Source: Prorocentrum cordatum
Lineage: Eukaryota; Sar; Dinophyceae; Prorocentrales; Prorocentraceae
DNA length: 64,000 nucleotides
Assembly (NCBI GenBank): GCA_963575745.1
Contig: CAUYUJ010014544.1
Coordinates: 127,501-191,500 of the forward strand
Direction of reading: 5' to 3'
A program made the position numbers and the translations under genes. This document shows, piece after piece, positions 21,121 through 32,763 of the stretch (positions within the stretch are counted from its first letter, which is position 1; each line of letters starts with the position of its first letter). Below the pieces are notes generated by a model that saw nothing but the letters and a program-made list of their open reading frames with translations, ran no database searches and had not been told where the DNA came from.

Positions 21121-21582
21121 GAGGAGGATGGGGAGAATGCGCAGGCTATGGCGAGAATGAGGAAAAATAAGCATGGAGGAAGAATCACGAATCACAGAAT
21201 CATAGCGGCGATGCTGGAAAAAGGCAACAAGGAGTTATCGCTAAATTGTCGGCTTGACCTTCCTGCCATTCCGCCTGCATACCAAACTCCAAGGACCCAG
21301 GTGCATGGCGCGAAGCGCCACTGCAGTCTTGTGTGTATATATATACACACATATGCGGCCTTGCAGCGGATTCCTGCTTGTGACGGCCTTATTTGTATAA
21401 AGTAAAGAAATTATCCCGGCAAAGCAACCTAACAGCGATGTGTAGAAGCATATCTGAAAGCATTCCCCTTAAGATTCAGATGAAAATCCAGTTGTCGAAT
21501 TCTGCTGTTCTCGCAGTCGTAGTCGCATTCGCGATGACAGTCGCAGCGGCAACGGCAGTCGCAGTCACAGCCTCAGCCTCAG

Positions 21583-22370
21583 CCTGCCTCCTCCTCCTCC
21601 TCCTCTTTCTCCTGCTGCTCCTCCTCCTCCTCCTCCTCCTCCTCCTCCTCTTCCTCCTGCTCGTCCTCGTTCTCGTCCTCCTCGTCTTGCTCGTCCTCCT
21701 CCTCCTGGTGCTCTCTCCTCCTCCTCCTCCTCATCCTCCTCCTCCTCCTCCTCCTCATCCTGGTGGTCCTCGTTCTCCTCCTCCTGGTGCTCTCCCCCCC
21801 CCTCCTCCTCCTCGTCCTCCTCCTCCTCCTCCTCGTCCTCCTCCTCCTCTTCCTCCTCCTCCTCCTCCTCCTCCTCCTCCTCCTCCTCCTGGTAGTCCTC
21901 CCCCTCCCCTCCTCCTCCTCCTCCTCTTCCTGGTCGTCCTCGTTCTCGTCCTCCTCGTCTTGCTCGTCCTCCTCCTCCTGGTGTTCTCTCCTCCTCCTCC
22001 TCCTCCTCCTCCTCCTCCTCCTCCTCCTCCTGGTGGTCCTCGTTCTCCTCCTCCTGGTGCTCTCCCCCCCCCTCCTCCTCCTCGTCCTCCTCCTCCTCCT
22101 CCTCGTCCTCCTCCTCCTCTTCCTCCTCCTCCTCCTCCTCCTCCTCCTCCTCCTCCTCCTCCTGGTAGTCCTCCCCCTCCCCTCCTCCTCCTCCTCCTCC
22201 TCTTCCTGGTCGTCCTCCTCCTCCTGGTCGTCCTCCTCCTCCTGCTCGTCCTCCTCCTCCTCCTGCTCGTTCTTCTTCTCCTGCTCCTCCTGCTCCTCGT
22301 CCTGCTCCTGCTCGTCCTCGTCCTCCTGGTCTTGCTCGTCCTCCTCCTCGTCGTGCTCTTGCCCCTGCTG
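21583..22370. repeat. CCT microsatellite with a 270-bp tandem duplication
   Basis: CTCCTGGTGCTCTCCCC landmarks at 21781 and 22051 are 270 bp apart, so part of the array was duplicated. Frames are Leu, Pro or Ser/Arg tracts. Confidence 0.9.
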
Positions 22371-22860
22371 AAAATGTGGCCCAGGAATGGGAGTTCTGGG
22401 AAGTCGAAGAGCACGAAGTTGCCTACAGTTGGCTCCGGGCATTCAAAATGTGGCCCGGGAATGGAGTTCTGGGAACTCGAAGAGCACGAAGTGGCCTACA
22501 GTTGGCTCCGGGCATTCAAAATGTGGCCCGGGAATGGAGTTCTGGGAACTCGAAGAGCACGAAGTGGCCTACAGTTGGCTCCGGGCATTCAAAATGTGGC
22601 CCGGGAATTGAGTTCTGGGAAATAGAAGAGCACGAAGTGGCCTACAGTTGGCTCCGGGCATCCAAAATGTGGCCCGGGAATGGAGTTCTGGGGTGTCAAG
22701 TACGAGGAATTGTATGACTGTTGCGTCCGGCTATTCCGAATGTGGCCCGGGAATGGCGTTCTGGGAGGTCAAGGAGCACCAAGTGTATGACTGTTGCATC
22801 CGGTTATTCAGAATGTGGCCTGGGAATGGGGTTCTGAGAGGTCGACGAGCACGAAGTGTG
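22371..22860. repeat. 73-bp minisatellite of the inverted-repeat element
   Basis: ATTCAAAATG or ATCCAAAATG landmarks at 22441, 22514, 22587 and 22660 are exactly 73 bp apart. Diverged units continue to about 22860. The same units occur at 24618-24705 and 48530-48850. Confidence 0.9.
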
Positions 22861-22984
22861 TGACTGTTGGTGAAAAACGAGCCCGTCACAGGCCCGGCCG
22901 GCAACTCCCAACGCCTGCCCGGACCCCCCTGTGGAGTGATCTGTGAGCTCTTTTGAGTCAACTAGAAACCTATCAGTCTTCGCT

Positions 22985-24705
22985 GTTAGGTAAAATTATC
23001 CCGGCAAAGCAACCTAACAGCGATGTGTAGGAGCATATCTGGAAGCATTCCCCTTAAGATTCAGATGAGAATCCAGATGTAGAATTCTGCGGTTCTCGCA
23101 GTCGTAGTCGCATTCGCGATGACAGTCGCAGTGGCAACGGCAGTCGCAGTCACAGCCTCAGCCTCAGCCTGCCTCAGCCTCAGCCTCAGCCTGCCTCAGC
23201 CTCAGCCTGCCTCAGCCTCAGCCTCAGCCTGCCTCAGCCTCAGCCTCAGCCTGCTTCAGCCTCAGCCTCAGGCTGCCTCAGCCTCAGCCTGCATCAGCCT
23301 CAGACTCAGCCTCAGCCTGCCTCAGCATCAGCCTTCCTCAGCCTCAGCCTCAGCCTGCCTCAGCCTCAGCCTCAGCCTCAGCCTGCTTCAGCCTCAGCCT
23401 CAGTCTGCCTTCAGTCTCGGCCTCAGCCTCAGCCTGCCTCAGCCTCAGCCTGCATCAGCCTCAGCCTCAGCCTCAGCCTGCCTCAGCATCAGCCTGCCTC
23501 AGCCTCAGCCTCAGCCTGCCTCCTCAGCCTCAGCCTGCTTCAGCCTCAGCCTCAGTCTGCCTTCAGCCTCGGCCTCCGCCTCAGCCTGCCTCAGCCTCAG
23601 CCTGCATCAGCTTCAGCCTCAGCCTCAGCCTGGCTCAGCAGCAGCCTGCATCAGCCTCAGCCTCAGCCTGCCTCAGCCTCAGCCTCAGCCTGCTTCAGCC
23701 TCAGCCTCAGTCTGCCTTCAGCCTCGGCCTCAGCCTCCGCCTGCCTCAGCCTCAGCCTGCATGAGCCTCAGCCTCAGTTCAGCCTGCCTCAGCCTCAGCC
23801 TGCCTCAGCCTCAGCCTCAGCCTGCCTCTGGCCTCAGCCTCAGCCTGCTTCAGCCTCAGCCTCAGTCTGCCTTCAGCCTCGGCCTCAGCCTCAGCCTGCC
23901 TCAGCCTCAGCCTGCATCAGCCTCAGCCTCAGCCTCAGCCTGGCTCAGCATCAGCCAGCCTCAGCTTCCTCAGCCTCAGCCTCAGCCTGCCAGCCTCAGC
24001 CTCAGCCTCAGCCTCAGCCTGCCTCAGCCTCAGCCTCAGCCTGCTTCAGCCTCAGCCTCAGTCTGCCTTCAGCCTCGGCCTCAGCCTCAGCCTGCCTCAG
24101 CCTCAGCCTCAGCCTCAGCCTGCATCAGCATCAGCCTGCCTCAGCCTCAGCCTCAGCCTGCCTCAGCCTCAGCCTCAGCCTGCTTCAGCCTCAGCCTCAG
24201 TCTGCCTTCAGCCTCGGCCTCCGCCTCAGCCTGCCTCAGCCTCAGCCTGCATCAGCCTCAGCCTCAGCCTCAGCCTCAGCCTCAGCCTCAGCCTGCCTCA
24301 TCATCAGCCTGCCTCAGCCTCAGCCTCAGCCTGCCTCAGCCTCAGCCTCAGCCTCAGCCTCAGCCTGCTTCAGCCAAAGCCTCAGTCTGCCTTGAGCCTT
24401 GGCCTCAGCCTCAGCCTCAGCCTGCCTCAGCCTCAGCCTGCATCAGCCTCAGCCTCAGCCTCAGCCTGCCTCAGCATCAGCCTGCCTCAGCCTCAGCCTG
24501 CCTCTGCCTCAGCCTCAGCCTGCTTCAGCCTCAGCCTCAGTCTGCCTTCAGCCTCGGCCTCAGCCTCAGCCTGCCTCAGCCTCAGCCTGCCTCAGCCTCA
24601 GCCTCAGCCTGCCTCAGCATTCAAAATGTGGCCCGGGAATGAAATTCTGGGAACTCGAAGAACACGAAGTGGCCTACAGTTGGCTCCGGGCATCCAAAAT
24701 CATTT
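22985..24705 (+). mobile_element. Terminal-inverted-repeat element, copy B, with CAGCCT core, 3' truncated
   Basis: Starts with the same flank and ACCTAACAGCG as copy A, and its first 160 bp are almost identical to copy A. Its core is a CAGCCT/CAGCCTGCCT array (23155-24617) in place of CCT. It ends in about one 73-bp unit and breaks off near 24705 without the 3' terminal repeat. Confidence 0.7.
23155..24617. repeat. CAGCCT compound microsatellite
   Basis: About 1.46 kb of CAGCCT with regular CTGCCT, CTGCAT, CTGCTT and CAGTCTGCCTTCAGCCTCGG variants. The last recurs as part of a higher-order unit of roughly 150-300 bp. The open frame is a Ser/Ala/Gln/Pro repeat. Confidence 0.95.
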
Positions 24706-25140
24706 GAGTGTCCCGCATGTGTCTCTAGCCGAAACTTGCAAATCTTGCCAACCAGAGTTACCATAGTTACCGGAATTACCGCTATTACTACTGACGACGG
24801 CGAGGACGACGCGCACACGCACAAGCTGATTCGGTCATGCCCGCAAGCATGGAACAACACAAAGCCTGGCAAATCTGGGGGGCAGGAGAGGGCGCTGAGA
24901 AATTCTGCCCTCAGGAGAAGGAAGAGTGAGGGGGTGGAGAACACGACGACGCGGACATCGGAGGGAACTTGGGTTGGTTGTAAACGACCTTGGGCAGTCG
25001 ATGAATAAGGTGAGGCAGAACAATGGCCTTTGACATCCAACAGACATCAGATGGGTGAGGAATCCACGTCCTCATGCTCAGCCTCGCAGACGAAGAGCTC
25101 GAAACCATAATCGGCTGAATAGACGGGCCCTGCCGCTTCT
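24706..25140. other. Unexplained spacer
   Basis: Single-copy-looking sequence with a GTTACCATAGTTACCGGAATTACC-like patch near 24755-24785. No gene seen. Confidence 0.4.
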
Positions 25141-25330
25141 GAGAAGGAGGAGGAGGACGACGACGACGAGGAGCAGGAGGAGGAGGAGGGGGACTGAGGA
25201 GGAGGAGGTGGACGAGGAGGAGGAGGCAGGGCGGGAGGAGGAGAGGAGGAAGAGGAGGCCAGGAGGGCGGAGGTGGAGGCGGAGGACGACGAGGAGGAGG
25301 AGGGGGAGGAGGGCAAGGAGGACGGTCTCA
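25140..25330. repeat. GGA-rich microsatellite
   Basis: GGA/GAC repeat. On the minus strand the flanks read in one frame (EEEDQMLEGEMRPS before it, FSEAAGPVYSADYGF after it). This could be an exon with a Ser-coding repeat inside, but that is weak evidence. Confidence 0.85.
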
Positions 25331-25909
25331 TCTCTCCCTCCAGCATCTGATCCTCCTCCTCCCACCCGGGATGATCCATGTCAAAAATTCGAAGCTCTGG
25401 GCTCAAGTCGACGCGTCAGCCAAGCAATGCGCTACGATAGCTGCAGGGCGATGCGGGAGGACGCGAGATGAAGGGGGAGGATTGGAGAGGACGCGACGAC
25501 CCATCATTTCTGGAATCCCCGATGAGTCGGCGAAGGCAAGATACAATCTTGACGATTGCCCTGTCAGCGCGGCCAATCCCCGCGGCCACGTCAGAAGAGC
25601 TAATTCCACCCGCCACCGCCGCTGCCCCAGCCTGCGCCTAAACCTCGCCCGCCCCCGTCGCTGCCTCAGCCTGCGCCTCCTCCAAGGACGGCGCCGCCTG
25701 CGGGGGCGCTGGAGGACGCGGAGAAGCGGGCGAGAGGATGAAGAGGAGGAGAGGAGGAACAGGAGGAGGAGGGGAGGGGGAGAGGAAGATGAAGGAACAG
25801 GAGGAGAGGGGAGGACGAGGAGGGGAGGGGGAGGAGGAGGAGAGGAGGAAGACGACCAGAAGGAGGAGGAGTTGGATGAGTCCCAATGCGCCGAATGCCC
25901 CTATGTTAC
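25331..25909. other. Spacer with a GGA block
   Basis: Non-repetitive to about 25735, then GGA-rich to about 25880. A possible minus-strand coding patch at 25400-25330 is too short to call. Confidence 0.4.
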
Positions 25910-28900
25910 TTAGGCCACGGATTCGGCCCGATCCCGAGGCAGGGGGGCGATGGGGGGGGGTGGAGGGGGGAGGGGATGGAGGGAGGGGGGCGGCAGCAGT
26001 GAGGAAGGGGGATGGAGGAGGGAGAAGGATGGGGGGATGGTGGATGGATGGAGGATCGAGGAGGGGGGGGCGGACGTGGAAGAGATGAGAGCCTTGGCCG
26101 CCGCTCGCTTGGCCTTCTTCTTGGGAGGCGCGCCGTCGCCCTCGGCAGCCTCCGGCGGCTCCGCGCTGGAGCCCAGGATCTGCTCGATGGCGTCCAACGC
26201 GTCCTGGCCAGGGTCGACGTTCTTGCTGTGAAGCAACTCCCGCGCCGCCAAGGCCTGCTCCTTCTGCTTCGTCGCAGTGGGGGTCCTCGGGATCTCGACT
26301 TTCATCCTGAACAACACATTTGTCATCACCACCGTGTCCACGCCGAGTTTCGCCGCCTTCTTGGCGCCCTCCAAGTCAGCAGCCGAACACACTTGGATGG
26401 GCAGCGCCTTGTTCATGCTGCTCAGGACGGAGATCAACCCATGCAAGTACGCGGCGCGAGCACCAAGCTCGGCGTACTTGGGATGCTTCACCATCGAAAG
26501 AATGATCTTCAGCTCGCCCATCAACTTGCCGCGGGACGACTGCCAGTCAACGCACCAGCTTGCCACAACTTCGGCCTCCTTCCTGATGGTGTTGCACCAC
26601 GAATCAGATGCCGCTTTGAATAGTCCTTCCATCTGCTGAAGTAGAGTCTCGGCATCGGCTGGCATGCTGAAGAGGCCTGTGAAAGGCTTCACCCTTCGCT
26701 CGCTACCATCCGTAAAAGTGCCGACCTATGAGGAATGCAAAACAAACGCCATCCCTTCACTCCCCCGTCCTTCTCAGAGCAGGGCCCGCAGCGGGCCGGC
26801 AGGATCGACGGGAATGGGGTCAACGTGCGGAGGGGGGAGAGGAGAGGGATGGCCCCCCCTCATGCCCCCCCCCCTCCCTGCTGGGCTGCACCCCCGCACA
26901 CACATCCTCACGCGCCCTCTCCCCCGCCGCCCCTTCCCCACGTCCACCTGCCACCTCCCCCGATCCACCCCAATCCAGAGACCCCCAGGGGCTGCCCCTC
27001 CATCCAGAGACCTCCAAGTCATTGCGTTGCTCAACGCTGACTGTTTAGCCCCCTGGCAACCAGGCCGTCGCCGCCCAAGAAGCCCTGAATGGCGCTCATC
27101 TGCGCCTGGAGATCGCCGAAGAGATCCTTGGCGTTCTTGTCGATCGCGCCTCCCTGGATGTAGCGGATGCACGCCGCGGCCTTGGTCCGCGCAGCGCACC
27201 AGCCCGAGAGGAAGAGGATCTCCTTCTTGAAGACGTCGTCCTTCGCCTTGCGGGCGATCTCGCATGCCCCGTTGACCGAGTCGTAATCGAAGATGTTGGC
27301 CTCGAGCTTGACGAGCTCCGCCTCGGGGAGACCTGGGTCCAACGCGATGTGGACGAACTCGCGCGTGAGCATGTCCTGCTGCGGCTTGATGCAAGTCGCG
27401 ATATCTGCCTCAAGCGTCACCGCCACCTGCTGCGCTGCGTAGTCGCCCTGCATCCACTTGTTCATGTTCGCAAACTTCTCAAGCACTTCCTTGATCTGGG
27501 GCGAAGCCAGGCAAAGGCCATCCATGACCTGGCGGATCTCTCCCACGCAATTCACAGCATGTTCCGGATCATCTGCTGGCCCGTCCCCAGTCAGATCATC
27601 GGCGGCTCGCGCGAAAGAACACCACACCTCCATCGTGTGCATGCGCTCCTGGATTGCTGGATCCATGATCTGAAGCATCTCGTCGGTGGCAACGATTTTC
27701 CCGACCGCGGTGCTGATGGAGACCCAATTTGTATAAAGCTCGTCCGGGAGTTCCTGTTCATCTGCAATGGCCGTCATCACCAGGCGGAATCTGTCGGCGT
27801 GCTGGCGTTCGAGCTCAGCCACGAAGCCATTGACGAGCCCGCCGAGAAAATAACCAACCAGCTCGTTGTTCGGAGAGGGGATGCCCGCTTGCTCCTGGGA
27901 CAAGGTGCCAACGAGGGGAGCGGGCTGAGTCGGGGGGGGGCTTCGACCTGGCACGCCTACCTGCGACGAATCATCGATCGATCGGCGATGGGCGATTTAT
28001 TGATCGTCGACCGATCGATCGATCGGCGACTGACAGATCGGCGACCGATCGGTCGGCTACGCATTGATCGATCGATCGCAAGTGACCGATCGATCGGCGA
28101 GCATCGATCGACGATCGGTCGATCGGCGATTCATTGATCGATCGGCGACTGGCGGTCGAGCGACGATTGTTTCGATCGGTGCAACGGGGAGATCGACCCC
28201 CGCTTCAGAAGTACCACCCCCTATTGGCAACCTCCTCCCCCTAGCGATATCCGTCACCAGAAAGCTGACGCGATCGGTCACGAAGTCGATCCCCTTGGCG
28301 TCCAGCTTGCCGAAGTAGTACACGTCGTGAAGACTCATGACGTAGCTCTCGAGCACTTCCCGGGCATCCTGAAGCTTGATGAGAAAATCAGACATCTTCT
28401 TCTCGAAAGCCTGCGCCTGGAGGCAGATGCTGCGGCCGAGAGGGGCGTGGCACGTCGTGTTGGAAAAGGACCCCCTTGTCAAAACTTGAGACACGGCGAC
28501 GCGCAGGGCATCGAGGGCGTCGACGTCCACCGCGCCCATGGCGCGATACTCTCCTTTCTCGTGCATTACGACGTCCGTGGTCGGGGCGATCGGAATGCCC
28601 ATGCAGTTCACAACCAATGAAATGTGGCCGAGTTCTTCGTGGAGGGATGGTAGCGATTCGGCCAGGTGGAAGTCCGAGACGCAGTTGACTGGAAACATGC
28701 GTTGTAAGCCAAACATAACGGAACTTTCCTCCTGTCGGCCGACGATCTCTAAGATCCTCGCAGAGACCAGCTCCTTCGATTCGCGCTCCGCGTCTGGCAA
28801 GGAGAAGCCTTCCTCTTGAAGGTTCTTGATGCTGACTTTTTCCCAGAAAACCTTCGGGTCTTTAGTGGCAGCAATGCGCAGAGAAACCCTCATCAACTGA

Positions 28901-31710
28901 ATGAAGTGAGGCCACGGCACGTCGCACGCTGGCTCGAGCTCCAGGAAGGCCGCCTGGACGGCGGTCGATGGGGGCCCCACCGCAAACCAACCCCGACAAT
29001 CGATTCCGATTCTTCGGAACACAGGCCCTGGAGCCACCTGGGCCTGTCGCGTGAGACCTGAGGCCCAGGCCCGCAAAAACAAAACGAGTAAACCTTTGGA
29101 AGAGGAAAGGGGCGAAGTTGCGAGGCCCCCCCGACCGCCTGCTCCTCGAGGGTCTTGCCCAAGTTAGGGCTGCTGAACCCGCCGCTCTGAACTTCCTTGC
29201 AGACTGCCACGATCACGCTGACGACTTTCTTCGCTTTCTGGAGGTTCAGGTGGTCGCTGTCGTCTTCTCCAATCGCCGCCATCTTCGCGTCGAGGTCGTC
29301 CGACAGGCGTCTGAGGTAGCGAGCGTGATTTTTCCAAAGATCGCCGAAGTAGAGGCCGTTGTCAATGTCGACATTCTTGAATTCGACAATGACCTTCTCA
29401 ACGCAAGTGAGCGGGTTCCGCGGGGGGGGCCCTCGAGGTCTGCGGCTCTGGTCGCCTGGCCCTCCCGACCCATCGAGCGCCGCTGCCTCCGATGGCCCCG
29501 AGACGGCTCTGGACCCCGCTGGTCCCTTCGATCCCGGAATGCTCGCAGGCATCTGCGCCTGGGCCGTTTGGCGCTGCTTTCGGCCTCGCTGCTGCTTCCC
29601 CTTGCCTTTGCCCTTGTCCGCCTCGGCTGGCGGCGACGCAGTCTGGAAGCCGAGCCGGAGTCCGCCGAAGACGCTGGAGCCTCTGGAAGAACTGGCCGCT
29701 GACGGGGGCGTCGCCGCGACGGGAGGCGATGGCTGCGGCGCCGGCGACGACGCCTGCGGCACGTAGGCGCCCGCAGCGCGTGGAAGATCGATGATGGACG
29801 AGAGTTCCTGCAGGAGCTCGTCCCCCATGGCGGCGTCGGCGCTGCTGCCGCTGCCCTCGTGCATCTTCCGCTTCTCCTCGAGGCGGCGAAGGCGGGGGGG
29901 GGGCGGGAGATGTGGAGGGGGAGGAGGAGGGGGAGGGGGCGCAGGAGGGGGAGGAGGAGGAGGAGGAGGAGGAGGAGGAGGAGGAGTTGGAGCAAGACCC
30001 GCAAGGAGGGGGAGGAGGAGGGGAGGAGGAGGAGGAGGAGGATGAGGACGAGGAGGAGGAGGAGGAGTTGGAGCAGGACCCTCAAGGAGGGGGAGGAGGA
30101 GGAGGAGGAGGAGGAGGAGGGGGAGGGAGAGGAGGAGGAGGAGGAGAAGGAGGAGGAGGAGGAGGAGGAGGAGGAGGAGCAGGTGGAGGAGGAGGAGGAG
30201 GGAGGAGGAGGAGGCTGCTTTTGCCTTTGCCGCCCTCCCTCTCCTCCTGCATGTTGGCGCCTGCTAGTTAGTTGCGTTCTTCTTCCTCCTGCTTCTCCCC
30301 CTCCTCCTGCCGAGCTCTCGCCGGCGCTGGCGCGCAGCACTGAGGCGGAGCCAGAGCTGTACCTAAGGGAGGTGCCCCCCGTTGTTTTCCTCCTCATCTT
30401 AGCTCTTGTGCCGCCTCCTGTTCCTCCTCTCCTCCTCCTCCTCCTCCTCCTCCTCCTCCTCCTCCTCCTCCTTCTCCTCCTCCCCCTCCTCGTCTCCGAC
30501 AAGATGCGCGGCACTATTTTCGCTGAGTTCGGCGGCGGGGGGGGCCCGCCGCCCCCCGGGCCGCCTGGGTCAGGGGCGCTCGACCGCAGGCGAGCCTGGG
30601 TTTAAAGACGCAGAGACCAGGGTTTCGGAGCGCGAGAAAAAGGAAGGAGGAGGAGGAGGAGGAGGAGGAGGAGGAGGAGGAGGAGTTGGAGTAGGACCCT
30701 CAAGGAGGGGGGGGGGAGGAGGAGGAGGAGGACGAGGAGGAGTTGGAGGACCCTCAAGGAACGGGAGGAGGGGAGGAGGAGGAGGAGGAGGAGGAGGAGG
30801 AGGAGGAGGGGGAGGAGGAGGAGGGGAGGAGGAGGAGGGGGAGGAGGAGGAGGAGGAGGGGGAGAAAGAGTAAGTAGGACCCTCAAGGACGGGGAGGAGG
30901 AGGAGGAGGAGGAGGAGGAGGAAGAGGAGGAGGAGGAGGAGGAGGAGGAGGGATGAGGAGGAGGAGGAGGGGACGAGGAGAAGGAAGAGGGGGAGGGAGT
31001 GGGGAAGCGTGGAGTCTGGAGTTTGGAGCCGCTGGCGAAAACCGCAGGGAGTCTGGAGCCTGGAGGCGGATGAGAAGGGAAGTGGGGGACAGGGAGAGGG
31101 CAACTGTTAGATCCTCGACGATCACGTCCTCGGACCGCTTGATCGTGCGGATCGGAGCACTTGGAACCCTGACCTCGTGCTTCCCGTGCTCCCAGGTCTC
31201 CACGTGGCCGAGGCCGTTCAACGCCGGATCCCCTTTGATGGACTTGTAGTAATCGTAATCCCAGAGTTGGTCATCTGCCTCGCAGATCGAAAGTTTCTTC
31301 TGGCTGATATAATTGATCTGGCGCTGGTCCACGCTGGCCCAGGAAACGCGGGCACTACGACCACCATTCTCACAATAGTAAGTGACCAAGGCCGCGCGAT
31401 ATCCACAAAATTTCGCGTGCTCATCTCCACCCTTGCCAACGACATCAATCACGGTCTCGAGGTTCATGTTCTTGTGCTTGTACCTCGCCTTGTACACCTG
31501 CAGACAATAGAAGCACACCTGGCCGCATTGTTTGCCAGTCTTGGGAGACGGTGGAGACCAAGAGATGCAACGCACGAGCCCGAAGTGTCCGTCTACGGGG
31601 TCGTTGCTCGTGTCAACGACCGCGCACAATTTGCACTTGCGGCCGTCGGGGTCCCCTCCGACCCTGGGATGGGTCGAGAAGTCAAGCTTCGTCGGCGGCA
31701 CGTCAGACAT
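25910..31710 (-). CDS. Zinc-binding and long alpha-helical protein, five exons, dinoflagellate multi-copy family
   Basis: My model has exons 31710-31105, 29876-29136, 28953-28258, 27893-27066 and 26676 to about 26090; the last frame stays open to 25910. Splice phases agree at three junctions (GT donors at 29136 and 28258, a GC donor at 27066); the first is approximate. The start ATG at 31710 opens MSDVPPTKLDF. Exon 1 has CKLC and, about 45 residues on, CGQVCFYC, likely zinc ligands. Later exons have predominantly helical character with few aromatics and no catalytic motif. The C-terminus carries the basic KKKAKR, a likely nuclear signal. I recognise the layout (Cys-rich N-terminus, long helical body) from unnamed proteins of other dinoflagellates. 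Function is unknown. It lies downstream of the methyltransferase and transposase genes on the same strand. Confidence 0.65.
27960..28170. repeat. GATCGATCGG repeat inside an intron
   Basis: Dense degenerate GATCGATCGGCGA units lying entirely in the intron between exons 3 and 4 of the zinc/helical gene. Related in motif to the 12-bp GATC satellite at 12.7-13.5 kb. Confidence 0.85.
29910..30230. repeat. GGA microsatellite in an intron
   Basis: GGA repeat with reiterated TTGGAGCAGGACCCTCAAGG-like words, within intron 1 of the zinc/helical gene. Confidence 0.9.
30420..30490. repeat. CCT microsatellite
   Basis: Short CCT run in the same intron, opposite in strand sense to the flanking GGA arrays. 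Confidence 0.9.
30635..30975. repeat. GGA microsatellite in an intron
   Basis: GGA repeat with the same GGACCCTCAAGG words as 29910-30230, suggesting a shared origin of the two arrays. Confidence 0.9.
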
Positions 31711-31984
31711 CGCTCGCAACGACGAGGGGCGCAAGCGAGCGCGGGGGAGGGCTTCGGAACTAAGCGCAGGCCAGCGCGGGGGTGGACCTCGGAGCTTGAG
31801 GCAGGAAAGACCTGCAGAGGCCGCGGGCCTGCGGGGTTGCGCAGACTTCTCAGGGGCCAGGCGCCAGCTTAAATGCGAAAACCGCAAGGAGGGGGCGGGG
31901 GGAAGGGGTGGATGGGGGGGGTGGAGGAGAAGGAGGAGCGGGGGAGGAGGTGGGGGATGGGGCAGGAGGAGGCAAATGGGGTTG

Positions 31985-32180
31985 CGCTCTGCGCTGCGGG
32001 CGCCCCGGCCCCTAGAAGACCCCAAAGGCTCCCCAAGACGGGCCGACAGACACCTCCAAAGCCCCCTGGACGGCCCAAGAAACGCCCACAGGAGCCGTGC
32101 AGAATCCCCAGGCGCCCCCAGGGCGGACCCGACTGGCTCTTCAACATGCACCAGCATGCGCGAGCGATGGCCCCCGAGCA
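31985..32180. repeat. 10-bp-periodic repeat, C orientation
   Basis: CCCCAAAGGC, CCCCAAGACGG and CCCAGGGCGG units at about 10-bp spacing. Confidence 0.65.
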
Positions 32181-32763
32181 GCGAGAAAACCACAGGAAAT
32201 TAAAGAAGGGAGCCTGAAGGCCCTGGCCAGTCTTTCTCAAAGAAACTGTTGGAAATTCGAACGATGTTCTGCGTGTCCTTCGGAACGTCCTCAAACATGC
32301 TATGTTTTTGGAACTTGTCAAAAAGGCGCTGTCCTGGGGGGGGTCGCGAAGACGGCCCTGCAGGGGCGGCGGCGTTGACGCCGCATAGATATCCCTAACG
32401 GCGGGGCGCCATTCAAAAGGACACGCCCCTCCTCCTCGGAAACCAAGACGGGTGACGGGTCGAACTCATGATGTGCATACACAAACGATCGAGACCGTGC
32501 GCAGGGTCGCAGTCCGCATGCGGATATCATTTCTCATCTAACGCACCAACGAAACCAAATCGCTGGCAGCGGATCCCACAAACGGATCCAACCCCCCTGT
32601 CAGATCATCGTGCTGACAAACCCACAGCAGCACATGGGAGTCAGCGCGACCGCTGCCTGAGATCTACGCATGGGGGGAAGAGGAATCCAGAGCCAACGCG
32701 ATGAATTCTTTGCCCCTGGGACCCCTGGGCGGCGCGCTGACAATGCTACAGAAGGTCTCGATG
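32181..32763. other. Intergenic spacer downstream of the methyltransferase
   Basis: A less repetitive stretch between the methyltransferase stop (32764) and the zinc/helical gene. No terminator or poly(A) signal can be recognised; dinoflagellates usually lack AATAAA. Confidence 0.45.

Larger units (their letters stand above)
21405..22984 (+). mobile_element. Terminal-inverted-repeat element, copy A, with CCT core
   Basis: Begins ACCTAACAGCG (about 21428) and ends CGCTGTTAGGT (about 22984), a perfect 11-bp inverted pair. It contains a 150-bp 5' unique part, a long CCT microsatellite, four 73-bp minisatellite units, and a 3' tail ending in CCTATCAGTCTTCG. A 19-bp sequence beginning AAATTATCCCGG lies next to both ends. 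It encodes no plausible protein and would be non-autonomous. Confidence 0.7.

Noticed and set aside
23119-24642. 507-codon Ser/Ala/Gln/Pro protein
   Set aside because: It is the translation of the CAGCCT array; no non-repeat coding on either side.
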